64,000 nucleotides of DNA from Afipia sp. OHSU_II-C1 (GCF_000497575.1 NZ_APJI01000016.1:1-64000), one strand, 5' to 3'. Shown: positions 53,106 through 63,011, counted from the first letter of the stretch. Notes: generated from the sequence alone by a model not told the origin. Made by a program: numbers and translations.

Positions 53106-54548
53106 TTAGCGGCCCGAAGGAATGCGCAGGCCGTGCCAGGCGTCGCGGACCTGATGATAGTGAACCTCGGGCAGGTAGTCCGGCGTATTGAGGCCGAGCG
53201 TTCTGACATCGAGGCGGCCGATTGCACTCAGTAGCGTATAGGAGGCAATCACCCGGTCGCGTTGCGCCAAAATCTGGCGGGACCGCGCCGCTGTGAGGTC
53301 CTGCTGTGAGTTGAGCACATCGATGGTGGTGCGCTGACCGGCCTGCGCCTCGCGCCGCACGCCCTGCAAGGCGATGTTCGCCGACTTCACCTCGGCTTCG
53401 GCAGCGGCGAGCGCGACCTTGGTGCCCTCGCTGCTGATCCAGGCGCTGATCGCCGCAGTGCGGGCCTGATTTCGCACCTGTTCCAGCACAAGCCGGCTTT
53501 GCACCGCTGTTTCCTTGGCCTGGCGGGTTTGCGAGGCGGCGGTGCCGCCGTCATAAATCGGCAAGGTGAGGGCGCCGACCACGGACGCCTGATCCGCGCG
53601 CTTGGTGCCAAGGTTGGGGTCGCTGTCGGCGCTGCGGTTGACATTACCCTGCACGTTAACCTGCGGCAGCAGGCTGCTCTCGGCAACGCTGATGGTGGTG
53701 GTGGCAACGTCGACGTCGTAGGTCGCTGCGATGACCGCGGGATTTTCGCGAATCGAGCTGTCGATCGCATCCTGCCGGCTCTGTGGAACAAACCTGTCGA
53801 CCGTCTGCGCGGGCGCGAGCAAGCCCGGCATGTTTCCGATCACCTGCGCGTAAATGGCGCGGCTGGTTTCCAGCGCGACCTCGGCGGCGTTGAGATCGGC
53901 GAGGCCACGGCTCAGCCGCGCTTCCGCCTGGGCGGTGTCCGTCGGCGTGACATCACCGGCATCGAGGCGCTTCTTGGTGATGCCGAGCGTTTCGCGCAGG
54001 AATGCCACGTTGCCGCGCTGGGTTTCGACCAGCGCCTGGTTGGAGATCACGTTCATGTAGGCGGTGACGGCATCGAGCAGGACGCCTTGACCGGTGTTGC
54101 GCAAGGCCTCGCGGCCGGACAGCACCTGGAACTCCGCGACACGGACACTGTTTGCGGTCTTGAAGCCGTTAAATAGATTCTGCGTGACGGTGACGCCGAT
54201 GGTCCATGGCTTCAGCGTTGCGGTCTGGATGGTGTTGTCCAGAAGCAGGTTGCGAACCGGCTGCAACCCGGCGCTGAGACTCGCGACGATTTGCGGGCGA
54301 TAGCCCGCCAGCGCCTGCGGCACGCCTTCGTCGGTGGCGCGCTGCTGGGCGCGGCTGGCATTGAGTTGCGGATTGGATTGATAGGCTTTGACCAGCGCTT
54401 CGTTGAGCGTCTCGGCCCGCGCCTGTGCTCCGAGCCCCGCGGACAGCGCGAGACCGATGGCGACGCCCGACACACCAAGGCGCCAGCCTACGCCACCAAA
54501 CCCTGAAGCACGCCGAGCCATCGTTTTCCGTAACAATCCGAGATTCAT
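53106..54548 (-). CDS. TolC family outer membrane efflux protein
   Basis: Outer membrane channel, 480 aa, with the two OEP repeats (ETLNEALVKAYQSNPQLNASRAQ; ADLNAAEVALETSRAIYAQVIGN). Signal peptide after the start: VSGVAIGLALSAGLGAQARA. The length and repeat type match TolC of type I secretion and RND systems. Its closeness to the RND pump and adaptor, though convergent, suggests a tripartite system. Start: ATG at 54548; ATG at 54521 is an alternative that shortens the basic N-terminus. Six bases separate its stop from that of the pump, and CGCTAA-N6-TTAGCG covers the junction. Confidence 0.88.
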   Translation of the reverse strand: MNLGLLRKTMARRASGFGGVGWRLGVSGVAIGLALSAGLGAQARAETLNEALVKAYQSNPQLNASRAQQRATDEGVPQALAGYRPQIVASLSAGLQPVRNLLLDNTIQTATLKPWTIGVTVTQNLFNGFKTANSVRVAEFQVLSGREALRNTGQGVLLDAVTAYMNVISNQALVETQRGNVAFLRETLGITKKRLDAGDVTPTDTAQAEARLSRGLADLNAAEVALETSRAIYAQVIGNMPGLLAPAQTVDRFVPQSRQDAIDSSIRENPAVIAATYDVDVATTTISVAESSLLPQVNVQGNVNRSADSDPNLGTKRADQASVVGALTLPIYDGGTAASQTRQAKETAVQSRLVLEQVRNQARTAAISAWISSEGTKVALAAAEAEVKSANIALQGVRREAQAGQRTTIDVLNSQQDLTAARSRQILAQRDRVIASYTLLSAIGRLDVRTLGLNTPDYLPEVHYHQVRDAWHGLRIPSGR

Positions 54549-54814
54549 TGTAGCGGTGGGATTGCACCATCCGGCACGCTTCATTCGTACACTGTTTAGA
54601 GGCCGATGTTGGCTCGGGCAAACCTCTGGACACAGAAAATCGCCGACTGTGACAATGTACACCGGTTTGTTATCGGTCCGGGCGGTATTATCTTGACCGA
54701 TCAATGCCATACGGCGAAATTTGCAGGTGAATGGCTTCAATCGGGTGCGAGCAACCGCGCGCCCCTCGTGCGAGCAGGACAGCCCGTCCGGCGCAGTGGA
54801 TCAGCAGACATCCG

Positions 54815-56668
54815 ATGCCAAGAATCTTCTCCGACCCCGATGCGATCGCGGACGATATCATCCGCGAGGTTGGGACGAAGCTCCTGGTCGGTCTGCCGCT
54901 GGGACTCGGCAAGGCCAATCACATCGTCAATGCGCTGTTCCGGCGTGCGCTCAACGACCGGTCGATCCAACTGACCATCTTCACGGCGCTGACACTTGAA
55001 AAGCCGAGGCCATCAGCCGATCTCGAACGGCGGTTTATCGGACCTGTCATAGACCGCTTGTTCGGCGGGTACCCCGATCTGGAATACACCAAGGCCCTGC
55101 ATGCCAAAACGCTGCCGCCGAACATTGAGGTCGTCGAATTCTTCTTTCTGGCGGGCAAATGGCTTGGCAATGCCTATGCGCAGCAGCACTATATTTCGGC
55201 GAACTACACCCACGCCTCGTCCTATCTGCTGACGCGCGGCGTCAACGTCATCGCGCAACTGGTGGCCAAGCGCGTTGTCGATGGCGAGACCCGATACAGT
55301 CTTAGCGGCAACACCGACACCACGCTCGATTTGATGCGGGCCCGCACTGAGGGCGGGATCGCGTTCAGGATTGTGGGGCAGGTGAACTCCGAACTGCCAT
55401 TCATGCCGGGGCAGGGCGATCTGGCTGGCGATGAATTTCACGCTGTGCTGGACAGCCCGGAAACGGATTTCCCGCTGTTCGCGCCGCCGTCTGAGCCGGT
55501 CTCGGATACGAAGTATGCCATCGGGCTGCACTCAGCCGGACTGGTGCGCGATGGCGGGACCTTGCAGATCGGGATCGGGCAGGTGGGCGATGCGCTCGCG
55601 CAGAGCCTGATCGTCCGCCACAGCGACAATACGGCCTATCGCGAAATCATGGCGCGGCTGGCCCCGGGACAGGCACCGCGCGAGACAAAGCCGTTCACGG
55701 CGGGTCTTTACGGCGTCAGTGAAATGTTTTTTGAGGCGTTTCTCGCACTGATCGATGCCGGCGTGCTGAAGCGTGAGGTCGATGGGGCGCTGCTGCACGC
55801 CGCATTCTTCCTCGGGCCGAAATCCTTTTACCGCGCCCTGCGCGAGATGAAGCTCGACCAGATCGAGCGCATCCAGATGGTGCCGGTCTCGTTCACCAAT
55901 CAGGTTTATGGCGGCGAGGATGCCAAGCGGCGGGCGCGCGTCGATGCGCGATTCGTCAATAACGCGATGATGGCGACGCTGATGGGGGCGGTGGTCTCCG
56001 ACGGTCTCGACAATGGCCAGGTCGTGAGCGGTGTCGGCGGACAGTATAATTTCGTGGCGCAGGCATTTGCCCTTGAAGGCGCGCGCTCGATATTGACGCT
56101 GGAATCCACACGCGGCTCCGGCAAGAAGGCCGCGTCCAATGTTCGATGGTCCTACGGGCACACCACGATCCCGCGTCATCTGCGCGATGTCATCGTCACC
56201 GAATACGGCGTTGCCGATCTTCGCGGCCAGTCGGATGCCGATGTGATCGCGGCGATGCTGAATGTGACGGATACGCGGTTTCAAGGCGAACTGATGCGGC
56301 AGGCGAAAGAGGCGGGCAAACTGCCGAAGGGATATGAGATTCCGGCCGTCCACCGCGAGAATTTCCCGGACCGCGTCGCCGCAGCCCTGAAGCCGTCACG
56401 TGATGCCGGATTGCTGCCGGCATTCCCGTTCGGCAGCGACTTCACGGAGATTGAGCAGAAACTGATCCCGGCCCTTCAGGTTCTGAAGGAGGCGACCGCC
56501 AGTCCGCTGGCTTTGCTCGGACTGGCATGGGAAGGGCGCCGCGCCAACCATTCCGCCGAACTGGCGGCATGTCTCGCGCGGATGCAACTCGACCGGCCGG
56601 CATCCTTTGCCGACCGGCTCTATCGCGCCTTGCTGATCGCCGCGCTGGCGCGGAGCAGGCAGACTTAG
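54815..56668 (+). CDS. Acetyl-CoA hydrolase/transferase family protein
   Basis: Family I CoA-transferase-fold enzyme, 617 aa, longer than typical acetyl-CoA hydrolases by a C-terminal stretch. Features: [20 protein letters not shown] near the start, an acyl-CoA-binding [18 protein letters not shown], and [20 protein letters not shown] followed by [15 protein letters not shown] in the C-terminal domain. It probably hydrolyses or transfers CoA from a short acyl-CoA; reaction uncertain. The ATG at 54815 was chosen from the conserved start. Its stop overlaps the enoyl-CoA hydratase stop by four bases (TTAG). The 266-base gap upstream, shared with tolC, shows no gene or clear promoter. Confidence 0.85.
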   Translation: MPRIFSDPDAIADDIIREVGTKLLVGLPLGLGKANHIVNALFRRALNDRSIQLTIFTALTLEKPRPSADLERRFIGPVIDRLFGGYPDLEYTKALHAKTLPPNIEVVEFFFLAGKWLGNAYAQQHYISANYTHASSYLLTRGVNVIAQLVAKRVVDGETRYSLSGNTDTTLDLMRARTEGGIAFRIVGQVNSELPFMPGQGDLAGDEFHAVLDSPETDFPLFAPPSEPVSDTKYAIGLHSAGLVRDGGTLQIGIGQVGDALAQSLIVRHSDNTAYREIMARLAPGQAPRETKPFTAGLYGVSEMFFEAFLALIDAGVLKREVDGALLHAAFFLGPKSFYRALREMKLDQIERIQMVPVSFTNQVYGGEDAKRRARVDARFVNNAMMATLMGAVVSDGLDNGQVVSGVGGQYNFVAQAFALEGARSILTLESTRGSGKKAASNVRWSYGHTTIPRHLRDVIVTEYGVADLRGQSDADVIAAMLNVTDTRFQGELMRQAKEAGKLPKGYEIPAVHRENFPDRVAAALKPSRDAGLLPAFPFGSDFTEIEQKLIPALQVLKEATASPLALLGLAWEGRRANHSAELAACLARMQLDRPASFADRLYRALLIAALARSRQT

Positions 56669-57444
56669 CGGTGCTTGAAGTTCGGCTTCCGCTTCTCGAT
56701 GAAAGCGGCCATGCCTTCTGAACGATCCTCAAGCGCAAACGTCGCGTGGAACAGATCGCCTTCGACATTCATGCCTTCGGCGAGCGGTGTCTCCAGTGCG
56801 CGGTTGACGGCGCTCTTGGCCATCGCGACCGCAGGCTGCGACATCGATGCGATCTTCTCCGCGATCGCGAGAACTTCTTCCATCAGCTTGTCGGCCGGGA
56901 AAATACGGCTGACGAGGCCTGAGCGTTCGGCTTCGGCGGCGTCCATCATCCGGCCGGTCAGACACAGGTCCATCGCCTTGGATTTGCCGACCGCGCGGGT
57001 GAGGCGCTGGGTACCGCCGAGTCCCGGAATGGTGCCGAGCGTGATCTCTGGTTGGCCGAATTTTGCGGTGTCGGACGCGATGATGATGTCGCACATCATC
57101 GCGAGTTCGCAGCCGCCGCCGAGCGCATAGCCGCTGACGGCGGCGATGGTCGGCTTCTTGCAGGTTGCGACGCGATCGCCGCCGATATCCATGAAGTCTT
57201 CGCTGAACATGTCGATGAATTTCTTCGGCTGCATTTCCTTGATGTCGGCGCCGGCGGCGAATGCCTTTTCGTTACCCGTGACGACAATGCAGCCGACAGC
57301 ATTATTGGTCTCGAGCTGATCGATCGCGACCGCGATTTCCTTGAAGACACCAAAGGAGAGAGCATTGAGCATCTTGGGCCGGTTGATCTGCACGACGCCG
57401 ACCGCGCCCCTGGTCTCAACGATGATGTGTTCGAATGCTGACAT
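56665..57444 (-). CDS. Enoyl-CoA hydratase (crotonase family)
   Basis: Crotonase-fold enzyme, 259 aa, adding water to a trans-2-enoyl-CoA in beta-oxidation. The two oxyanion-hole segments are [11 protein letters not shown] and [15 protein letters not shown]; the catalytic Glu pair lies in GGGCELAM and [17 protein letters not shown]. It ends [11 protein letters not shown], typical of short-chain enoyl-CoA hydratases. The ATG at 57444 is used. A terminator at 57567-57600 separates it from the next minus-strand gene upstream. Confidence 0.95.
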   Translation of the reverse strand: MSAFEHIIVETRGAVGVVQINRPKMLNALSFGVFKEIAVAIDQLETNNAVGCIVVTGNEKAFAAGADIKEMQPKKFIDMFSEDFMDIGGDRVATCKKPTIAAVSGYALGGGCELAMMCDIIIASDTAKFGQPEITLGTIPGLGGTQRLTRAVGKSKAMDLCLTGRMMDAAEAERSGLVSRIFPADKLMEEVLAIAEKIASMSQPAVAMAKSAVNRALETPLAEGMNVEGDLFHATFALEDRSEGMAAFIEKRKPNFKHR

Positions 57445-57566
57445 GTATCGCCCCTTGAAGGATGTCTGAGGATCAGCGCCTGCGCGCCGTTGGGCGGCAA
57501 TGTGCCTTCCGGGGCTGGTCTCTGCAAGACCGGGGATGTCAGGGCTGATCGTCACGTGCGCAATAA

Positions 57567-57600
57567 AAACGCCGGTTCGCAAGGCTGCGGACCGGCGTTT
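57567..57600 (-). terminator. Terminator after the secreted Lys/Ala-rich protein gene
   Basis: Arms AAACGCCGGT and ACCGGCGTTT, extended by CGC/GCG pairs with one mismatch, around a short loop. On the minus strand the stem ends in a T run (GTTTTTATT). It follows the stop of the 57626-58357 gene by 25 bases. Confidence 0.8.
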
Positions 57601-57625
57601 GCGTCTGATGCAGACGGTGTTTGCG

Positions 57626-58357
57626 TCAGGTAATCAGCAGGCGGGCCGCCGATGCCAGCGTCAGCAGGCTCCCGAAGGCGATGAAGATCTTGCCGATCAG
57701 CGATGTCTTGCTCCAGGGGTCCCCGTCGTCGGTCTTGAACACCGGCTTTTCCGATGACGAGACCGCACGGATGATCTTGCCGCTTTGCGCCGGCGCGGGC
57801 TCAGATGCGGCGGGTGATGCCGGAGCACCGGAATCCTGCGCCATTTCGGTACCGGCCCTCGCAGCGCGATCTGCATCGGTCAACTGGTCAGCAGAAGCAA
57901 GCTGAACGCCGTCCACGACCGGAACGTCTTTGCTGTCGAGGGCGGCGAAATTTCGTGCCTGATCTTCCGCCAGTGCCTGAGCGCGGGCATTGGCGACCGT
58001 CGCCGGCAACTCGGTCTTGTTCTGGCTGGCGGTATTGGCTTCGCTACGCGCCGGCTTGTCCTCCCATGTCTCTGGAGCCTCGATAATCTTCGACGAGACT
58101 TTCGATCCTGCCTTCTTCGCGTATCGCGTTGACTTGGCGGCGTATCGCGCTGATTTGGATTTCTTCGCAGCCACGCGCTGCTTTTTGAATTTGGAGAGAA
58201 CAACGGGACGGTTTGCCGAGGTGACCTTCGCGGCTTTTTCAGTCTTGGTCGTTGTCTTGGCCGACGATTTGGCGGCCATTGCCGGCTCGCCCGAAAAGCT
58301 CATCCAGATTCCGGCGGCAGCGACCAGCGCCGCTAATCCTGCACTCCTAATCCGCAT
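57626..58357 (-). CDS. Secreted/anchored Lys-Ala-rich protein of unknown function
   Basis: 243 aa with no recognisable domain. A signal peptide ([20 protein letters not shown], cleaved near AMAA) leads to about 70 residues very rich in Lys, Ala, Ser and Thr. A low-complexity acidic Ala/Asp/Gln region follows. A C-terminal hydrophobic helix ([22 protein letters not shown]) probably anchors it in the inner membrane. It could bind peptidoglycan or nucleic acid through the basic part; this is not established. It is divergent from the ecfF-like gene, with 218 bases between that hold no other gene. Confidence 0.65.
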   Translation of the reverse strand: MRIRSAGLAALVAAAGIWMSFSGEPAMAAKSSAKTTTKTEKAAKVTSANRPVVLSKFKKQRVAAKKSKSARYAAKSTRYAKKAGSKVSSKIIEAPETWEDKPARSEANTASQNKTELPATVANARAQALAEDQARNFAALDSKDVPVVDGVQLASADQLTDADRAARAGTEMAQDSGAPASPAASEPAPAQSGKIIRAVSSSEKPVFKTDDGDPWSKTSLIGKIFIAFGSLLTLASAARLLIT

Positions 58358-58545
58358 GGCAATTTCCCCTTTTGCCAAAGCCTCCAGCAAGGGGAACAGA
58401 CCGGTGCGAAATGGCCACAGGACGGCAGAAAAAGGGAATCTTGTGATCTTTTGCCCTAAAAAAGACCCAGGCGAGGGACGCCGGCTACGGCCGCCGAGAG
58501 CCAGGAACCGGGCTGTTCACGGTTGCGTGATTGCAATTTCTTCCC

Positions 58546-58570
58546 GTAACACTTTAGGAACAGGAGCGAA
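58546..58570 (+). promoter_or_regulatory. Candidate autoregulated ECF promoter of the ecfF-like gene
   Basis: GTAACA at 58546-58551 and CGAA at 58567-58570 with a 15-base spacer. It resembles the GTAACC-N16-CGAA type recalled for Caulobacter SigF, a relative of this sigma factor. The distance to the TTG at 58576 is short, so either the transcript is nearly leaderless or translation begins further on (GTG at 58591). Confidence 0.35.
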
Positions 58571-58575
58571 TTGCC

Positions 58576-59136
58576 TTGATAGGAGCGCGCGTGCGCGGAC
58601 GTGAGGACGAGTGGACCGATCTGATGCGATCGGCCAATGCCGGAGACAACGCCGCGTATCATCGCCTCCTCAAGGCCGTGACGCCTGTCCTGAGAGCAGG
58701 GGCGCGCCGCGGTCTGGCGAGAGCCGGTCAGCCAGTCGACCAATCCGAGGACATCGTGCAGGACATCTTGTTAGCGGTGCATTTGAAGCGGCACACATGG
58801 GACGCCAACGCTCCGTTCGCGCCGTGGCTCTTCGCGATTGCCCGCAACAAGCTGATCGACGCCCTGCGCCGCCGGGGTCGCCGGGTCTTCGTCAATATCG
58901 ACGATTTTTCCGAGACGCTGGCGGGTGCGCCGGTCGAGGAAACCGTTCCGCCGAGCGAGGTCACGGCCCATCTCAACGGCTTGCCGAAGCGGCAGCGGGA
59001 CGTGTTGCAATCGATCGCCGTCGACAGCGCCTCCATCAAGGAGACGGCGGCCAAACTTTCGATGACCGAGGGCGCTGTGCGCGTGGCGCTGCACCGGGGA
59101 CTAACGGGTCTCGCAAGTAAACTGCGGAAAGAATGA
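58576..59136 (+). CDS. ecfF: ECF sigma factor, EcfF/SigF type
   Basis: 186 aa with sigma-70 region 2 (QPVDQSEDIVQDILLAVHLK; FAPWLFAIARNKLIDALRRR) and region 4 (LPKRQRDVLQSIAVDSASIKETAAKLSMTEGAVRVALHRG). It precedes a DUF1109 membrane anti-sigma factor with an ATGA overlap. This pair matches EcfF-OsrA of Bradyrhizobium japonicum (reactive oxygen) and SigF-NrsF of Caulobacter (metals). The start is uncertain: a TTG at 58576 follows AGGAG by nine bases, and a GTG at 58591 is an alternative. Confidence 0.85.
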   Translation: MIGARVRGREDEWTDLMRSANAGDNAAYHRLLKAVTPVLRAGARRGLARAGQPVDQSEDIVQDILLAVHLKRHTWDANAPFAPWLFAIARNKLIDALRRRGRRVFVNIDDFSETLAGAPVEETVPPSEVTAHLNGLPKRQRDVLQSIAVDSASIKETAAKLSMTEGAVRVALHRGLTGLASKLRKE

Positions 59137-59780
59137 CCATGGACACCAACGATCTCATCCGCACCCTCGCCGCAGACAACGACACACACGAACGCTCTGT
59201 CGGACATCTGCTGCTGGCCGCCCTGGTGCTTGCGGTGCCGGTATCGACTGCGCTGTTCCTGACCGGGCTTGGTGTGCGCTCCGACGTGATGACCGCCATG
59301 CGCAATCCGCTGTTCGATCTGAAGTTCATGGTCACGATAGCACTGGCGGCAGCTGCGATCGCAATCAGTCTGCACCTGTCGCGGCCCGAGGCTTCGCTGG
59401 GGCGCTGGGCGTGGCTGCTGGCTGTTCCGGTCGGATTGCTCGGCATCGGCATGATGGGCGAAATGATGATGATGCCGAATCGTGCGCCGATGGCGACGCG
59501 GCTGGTTGGCTCCAATTCGAAGGTGTGCCTGACCGCAATTCCGCTGTTGTCGCTGCCGCTGCTGGCAGCTGCGTTGTACGCCCTGCGCCGCGGCGCGCCG
59601 TCGCGGCCCGCGGTTGCCGGTGCATTTGCCGGGCTTCTGTCTGCGGGAATGGCTGCGACGCTTTATGCCGCGCATTGCACCGACGACTCGCCGATGTTCG
59701 TTGCAACCTGGTACTCGATTGCAATCGCTTTCGTCACGGCAATCGGCGCGCTTGTGGGCTCACGAGTCCTGAAATTCTAA
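59133..59780 (+). CDS. osrA: Membrane anti-sigma factor, DUF1109 (OsrA/NrsF type)
   Basis: 215 aa with six membrane segments after a short cytoplasmic N-terminus (MDTNDLIRTLAADN) that should hold the sigma factor. The only two cysteines, Cys132 (SNSKVCLTAIP) and Cys182 (AAHCTDDSP), correspond to the redox-sensing pair of OsrA and NrsF. Upon stress it should release the ECF factor encoded upstream. It begins with an ATGA overlap. It is convergent with the DUF2336 gene after 24 bases. Confidence 0.9.
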   Translation: MTMDTNDLIRTLAADNDTHERSVGHLLLAALVLAVPVSTALFLTGLGVRSDVMTAMRNPLFDLKFMVTIALAAAAIAISLHLSRPEASLGRWAWLLAVPVGLLGIGMMGEMMMMPNRAPMATRLVGSNSKVCLTAIPLLSLPLLAAALYALRRGAPSRPAVAGAFAGLLSAGMAATLYAAHCTDDSPMFVATWYSIAIAFVTAIGALVGSRVLKF

Positions 59781-59804
59781 GGTGTGCCGCTGGAGCCGCA
59801 GTTC

Positions 59805-60914
59805 TCACGCGGCCGGTTCGGTCTGCGCGCTATCCTGCCGCATCCGATAGAAGCGCAGCACCTGCTGGGCCGTCGAAGGACGCAGCATGTCGTAGCTCGA
59901 CTTATGATCGTCGATATTTTCGGTTTCGGGTGCGTTGCCGCCCATCTCAAGAACGAGCTTGAGCGACATCCACGACAGCCCAGCGACCTTGGCGAGAACC
60001 ATCAGTCCCTCGGATTGCCGCTCGATCATCATGTTTTCAACGGTCGCGACCGGAACGTTCGCGATGACGGCGATTGCGGCGCAGGTTTCCTCGAAGCGCC
60101 CGGTGGCTGCGAATTCGGCAATCTGCCGTTCGTCGAGCCGTCCGTCTTCGAACAGAGACTTGACGAGACGCATTGCCTGAGATGTTTCGCTCTGCCCGGT
60201 CTTTCCGTGACCGGCGTTGAACGCGGCTTCCTTCACGGCGGCCGAAATGTCGTCCGCCGCGCGGGGGTTTGCAGCCTGGAGGCGCGCTCGTACGGAATCC
60301 GACGCTCTTGCGATGAGCTTGAGATAGTGCGGTCTTGGAATCCCTCGCCGGGCGCCGAGACAGGTCGCCAGATTGTCATTTCCCTCGGCGCGGGAGACCA
60401 GTTGCGTAAAGCCCTTGTCGGAGAATTCCGCGCCCGGATTGTTGACGGCGCTCTCGACCACGTCGTTGTTGCCGCATTCGACCAGAACGTCGGTGACGGC
60501 GTCGCTCAGAACCTTGCGTTTCGAAATCGCGAGCAAATGCCCCTGGCTTTTGCTGCGTGCGTTCTTGATTAGCATGTCGTCGTTCAGCCGCTCCGACAGC
60601 GACAGCACCGGTGCAGCGACCTCGATCTCGTCATCGAAGGCAAGCGTGCAAATCAGGCGCGGGGGTGCTTTCGGCACTGGCGCCATGCGTTTCGCCAGCA
60701 GGGCCTTGGCGGAGATTTCGATCTCTTCGATCAGGCAATGAAAGACATCATCGAAGACGTCCACCTGTTCGTCGGAGTAATCCGCCGCGCCGTACAGAAA
60801 AAGATCGGTGACCCGGCGCAGCGTTTCCACGCGGCGCGCCACGGTGCCATGTGCGAGAGCATTCTGCAGTTCATCGAGAAGATTGGCCGGCCGTGCTGTG
60901 GATCTCGAACTCAT
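59805..60914 (-). CDS. DUF2336 protein
   Basis: 369 aa, predicted cytosolic and largely alpha-helical, with HEAT-like repeated segments (SAKALLAKRMAPVPKAPPRL, VLSDAVTDVLVECGNNDVVES, HYLKLIARASDSVRARLQ). Members occur next to signalling genes in Hyphomicrobiales, but their role is unknown. It follows a diguanylate cyclase gene on the same strand, after 67 bases, so it may share a transcript with it. The ATG at 60914 was chosen over an upstream one at 60995, which lies in the neighbour. Confidence 0.8.
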   Translation of the reverse strand: MSSRSTARPANLLDELQNALAHGTVARRVETLRRVTDLFLYGAADYSDEQVDVFDDVFHCLIEEIEISAKALLAKRMAPVPKAPPRLICTLAFDDEIEVAAPVLSLSERLNDDMLIKNARSKSQGHLLAISKRKVLSDAVTDVLVECGNNDVVESAVNNPGAEFSDKGFTQLVSRAEGNDNLATCLGARRGIPRPHYLKLIARASDSVRARLQAANPRAADDISAAVKEAAFNAGHGKTGQSETSQAMRLVKSLFEDGRLDERQIAEFAATGRFEETCAAIAVIANVPVATVENMMIERQSEGLMVLAKVAGLSWMSLKLVLEMGGNAPETENIDDHKSSYDMLRPSTAQQVLRFYRMRQDSAQTEPAA

Positions 60915-60981
60915 GACTTTCTGTCCTGGAAACACCGAAGCGAGAAATGCCAGCCAGGTTCTTGGCCGGCGTAAATGGAAG

Positions 60982-62142
60982 CTAGGCTGAGACAACCCGG
61001 TTCCGCCCTAGGTCTTTGGCTTGATAAAGAAGTTGATCGGCACGGGCGAGAATGCTGTCCGCGGTATCGTCCGGGTGCAACATCGCGAGACCGGCCGACA
61101 TCGTGACATTCATGTCCTGCGAAATCGCGCTCCAGTCGAGCGCGCCGACGATGGCGCGCAACCGGTCCACAGCCCGGAATGCTGCGCCATCGGACGTCTC
61201 GGGGAGAATGAGCAGGAATTCCTCGCCGCCGTAGCGGCCGAACTTGTCAATGCTGCGGATATTGGCGAACACGGTGATCGCAAAAGCCCGCAATGCTTCG
61301 TCGCCGACAGGATGGCCGAACCGGTCGTTGATGCGCTTGAACCAGTCGAGGTCGATCAACGCGACAGCGCAAGGCGTCTTGCTGCGCCGGGAGCGGGCGA
61401 TCTCCTCGTCGAGCGTCTGCATGATGCTGCGTCGGTTGAGCGAGCCGGTCAGTTCGTCGAGCTCTGCGAGTTCCTCAATGCGCTTGTAGGCCGCCTTTAG
61501 CTCGATGCCGCGCCGGTAGAGAGATTCGTGCAGCGAACTGCTGAACAGCCCGACAACCATGCCGCGGCCAAGCACCAGAATGAAGACCAACATGGTCGCG
61601 AAACGCTCCAGCGGCGTGCTGGTCGGCATTCCGATGGGTCTATCCGAGAGAAGAAACAGGACGGTCAGGCCGACGGCTGCGGCCGTCCATCCGATGATCG
61701 TCTGGCGGGGCGTGGATCGCAATGCGGCGAAGGTAAAGACAAGGAAGATGGAGCAAAGGAAGAGGCAGCCGACTTCGGGCGCCAGGTAGATGAACAGCAG
61801 CATGATCCCGAGGCTGATGCTGGTTTGCTGCGAGATGAAGTAGTGGTCCTTGAACCGGTCGTTGACCTTGGCTTCCGAGATCGCAATGTAGGCCGCCACG
61901 GACAGCAGGCCGCAGGCTCCATAGGCCGGTGCGACCATGAAGCTGGTAGCGCCTGCGTAGGCGTAGATCAGCAGAATCGCGGCGTCGATCATGTAGCTGA
62001 CGCCGACCATGTCGAGCATCTGCCGCCGCTGCCTTGCACGGCGCGCGAGGATCTCCGGTGACAAATCGGTCTCGACGGCAGAACGCGCCCGGCGGAAAGC
62101 GCCTGTCAGTGATCCGGGGGCCGATGAAGCTGCGCCGCGCAT
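60982..62142 (-). CDS. Membrane diguanylate cyclase (GGDEF)
   Basis: 386 aa. About six membrane helices occupy residues 45-210 (MIDAAILLIYAYAGATSFMV to MLVFILVLGRGMVVGLF), followed by a linker and a GGDEF domain. The active site is GRYGGEEFLLILPE, so it should make c-di-GMP from GTP. A canonical I-site (RxxD) is not apparent at the usual place ahead of GGEEF: the sequence there is ANIRSIDKFG. The membrane part is a 6TM sensor of unknown signal. No EAL domain. The 299-base gap to the next gene (62143-62441) shows no gene and no clear promoter. Confidence 0.9.
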   Translation of the reverse strand: MRGAASSAPGSLTGAFRRARSAVETDLSPEILARRARQRRQMLDMVGVSYMIDAAILLIYAYAGATSFMVAPAYGACGLLSVAAYIAISEAKVNDRFKDHYFISQQTSISLGIMLLFIYLAPEVGCLFLCSIFLVFTFAALRSTPRQTIIGWTAAAVGLTVLFLLSDRPIGMPTSTPLERFATMLVFILVLGRGMVVGLFSSSLHESLYRRGIELKAAYKRIEELAELDELTGSLNRRSIMQTLDEEIARSRRSKTPCAVALIDLDWFKRINDRFGHPVGDEALRAFAITVFANIRSIDKFGRYGGEEFLLILPETSDGAAFRAVDRLRAIVGALDWSAISQDMNVTMSAGLAMLHPDDTADSILARADQLLYQAKDLGRNRVVSA

Positions 62143-62441
62143 GAATTCGCCGTTGAGGGAAGCAATGCGCGACTGTAGGCGGGAAAGCCTTTAGGTTTGG
62201 TATCATTGGAGGGACCTGCGGCACCGGTAAGCCCGCTGATGCACCGCGAATATCGCCATCTCCTGTATAGGTAATTAAATACCTTCGTTAGTATCTATCG
62301 GTCTCATCACTTGCCCTTGTTCATGATTCAGGGGCATTTTGGCGCTCCGCCAAACCGGCAATTTCGGCAAATCGCGAAGATTTTCACCGATTTGATCGAA
62401 CCCCTTTCCAGTCGCATGCGACCAACCTTGCGAGACGGCCA

Positions 62442-63011
62442 TTGAGTGCAACCCACGCGACATCGGACGAGGTTCTGATCGGTCGCATCGCCCAAGGTGA
62501 CCGGCTCGCCATGCAGGTGCTTTACGGAAGGCACCATGTACGGGTGTTTCGCTTCTCGCTGCGGCTCGTGAGGAACGAGTCCATCGCGGAGGATCTCATC
62601 AGCGAGGTTTTCCTCGATGTATGGCGTCAGGCTGGCAAGTTTGAAGGCCGTTCTGCTGTCTCTACGTGGCTGTTGGCGATCACCCGGTTCAAGGCCCTGT
62701 CCGCCCTCCGCAAGAGGAAGGACGCGGAACTGGACGACGAGACGGCTTCTGCGATCGAGGATACGTCCGACAATCCGGAAGTCACCGTCGCCAAGAAGGA
62801 CACGAGTAATGCGTTGCGGAATTGCCTGACCGCACTTTCGCCAGAACATCGGGAGATCGTCGATCTCGTCTACTACCACGAGAAGTCCGTGGAGGAGGTG
62901 GCCGAGATCGTGGGCATCCCGGAGAATACGGTGAAGACGCGCCTGTTCTACGCGCGGAAGAAATTAGCCGAGCTGCTTAAGGCAGCTGGCATAGAGCGAG
63001 GTTGGCCATGA
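62442..63011 (+). CDS. ECF sigma factor
   Basis: 189 aa with region 2 (ESIAEDLISEVFLDVWRQAG; STWLLAITRFKALSALRKRK) and region 4 (LSPEHREIVDLVYYHEKSVEEVAEIVGIPENTVKTRLFYARKKL). It starts at a TTG (MSATHATSDEVLIGRI), since no ATG or GTG lies near the conserved start. Its stop overlaps the ATG of the next gene, which encodes its probable anti-sigma factor. Target genes are unknown; the secreted protein gene further down is a candidate. Confidence 0.9.
   Translation: MSATHATSDEVLIGRIAQGDRLAMQVLYGRHHVRVFRFSLRLVRNESIAEDLISEVFLDVWRQAGKFEGRSAVSTWLLAITRFKALSALRKRKDAELDDETASAIEDTSDNPEVTVAKKDTSNALRNCLTALSPEHREIVDLVYYHEKSVEEVAEIVGIPENTVKTRLFYARKKLAELLKAAGIERGWP

Noticed and set aside
58501-58530. GGAAC-N17-CGTG as an EcfG promoter for the ecfF-like gene
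   Set aside because: The -10 part departs from CGTT and lies next to a better ECF-type pattern; not convincing.
62269-62284. AGGTA-N6-TACCT dyad upstream of the second ECF gene
   Set aside because: Short arms in an AT-rich stretch; could be chance.
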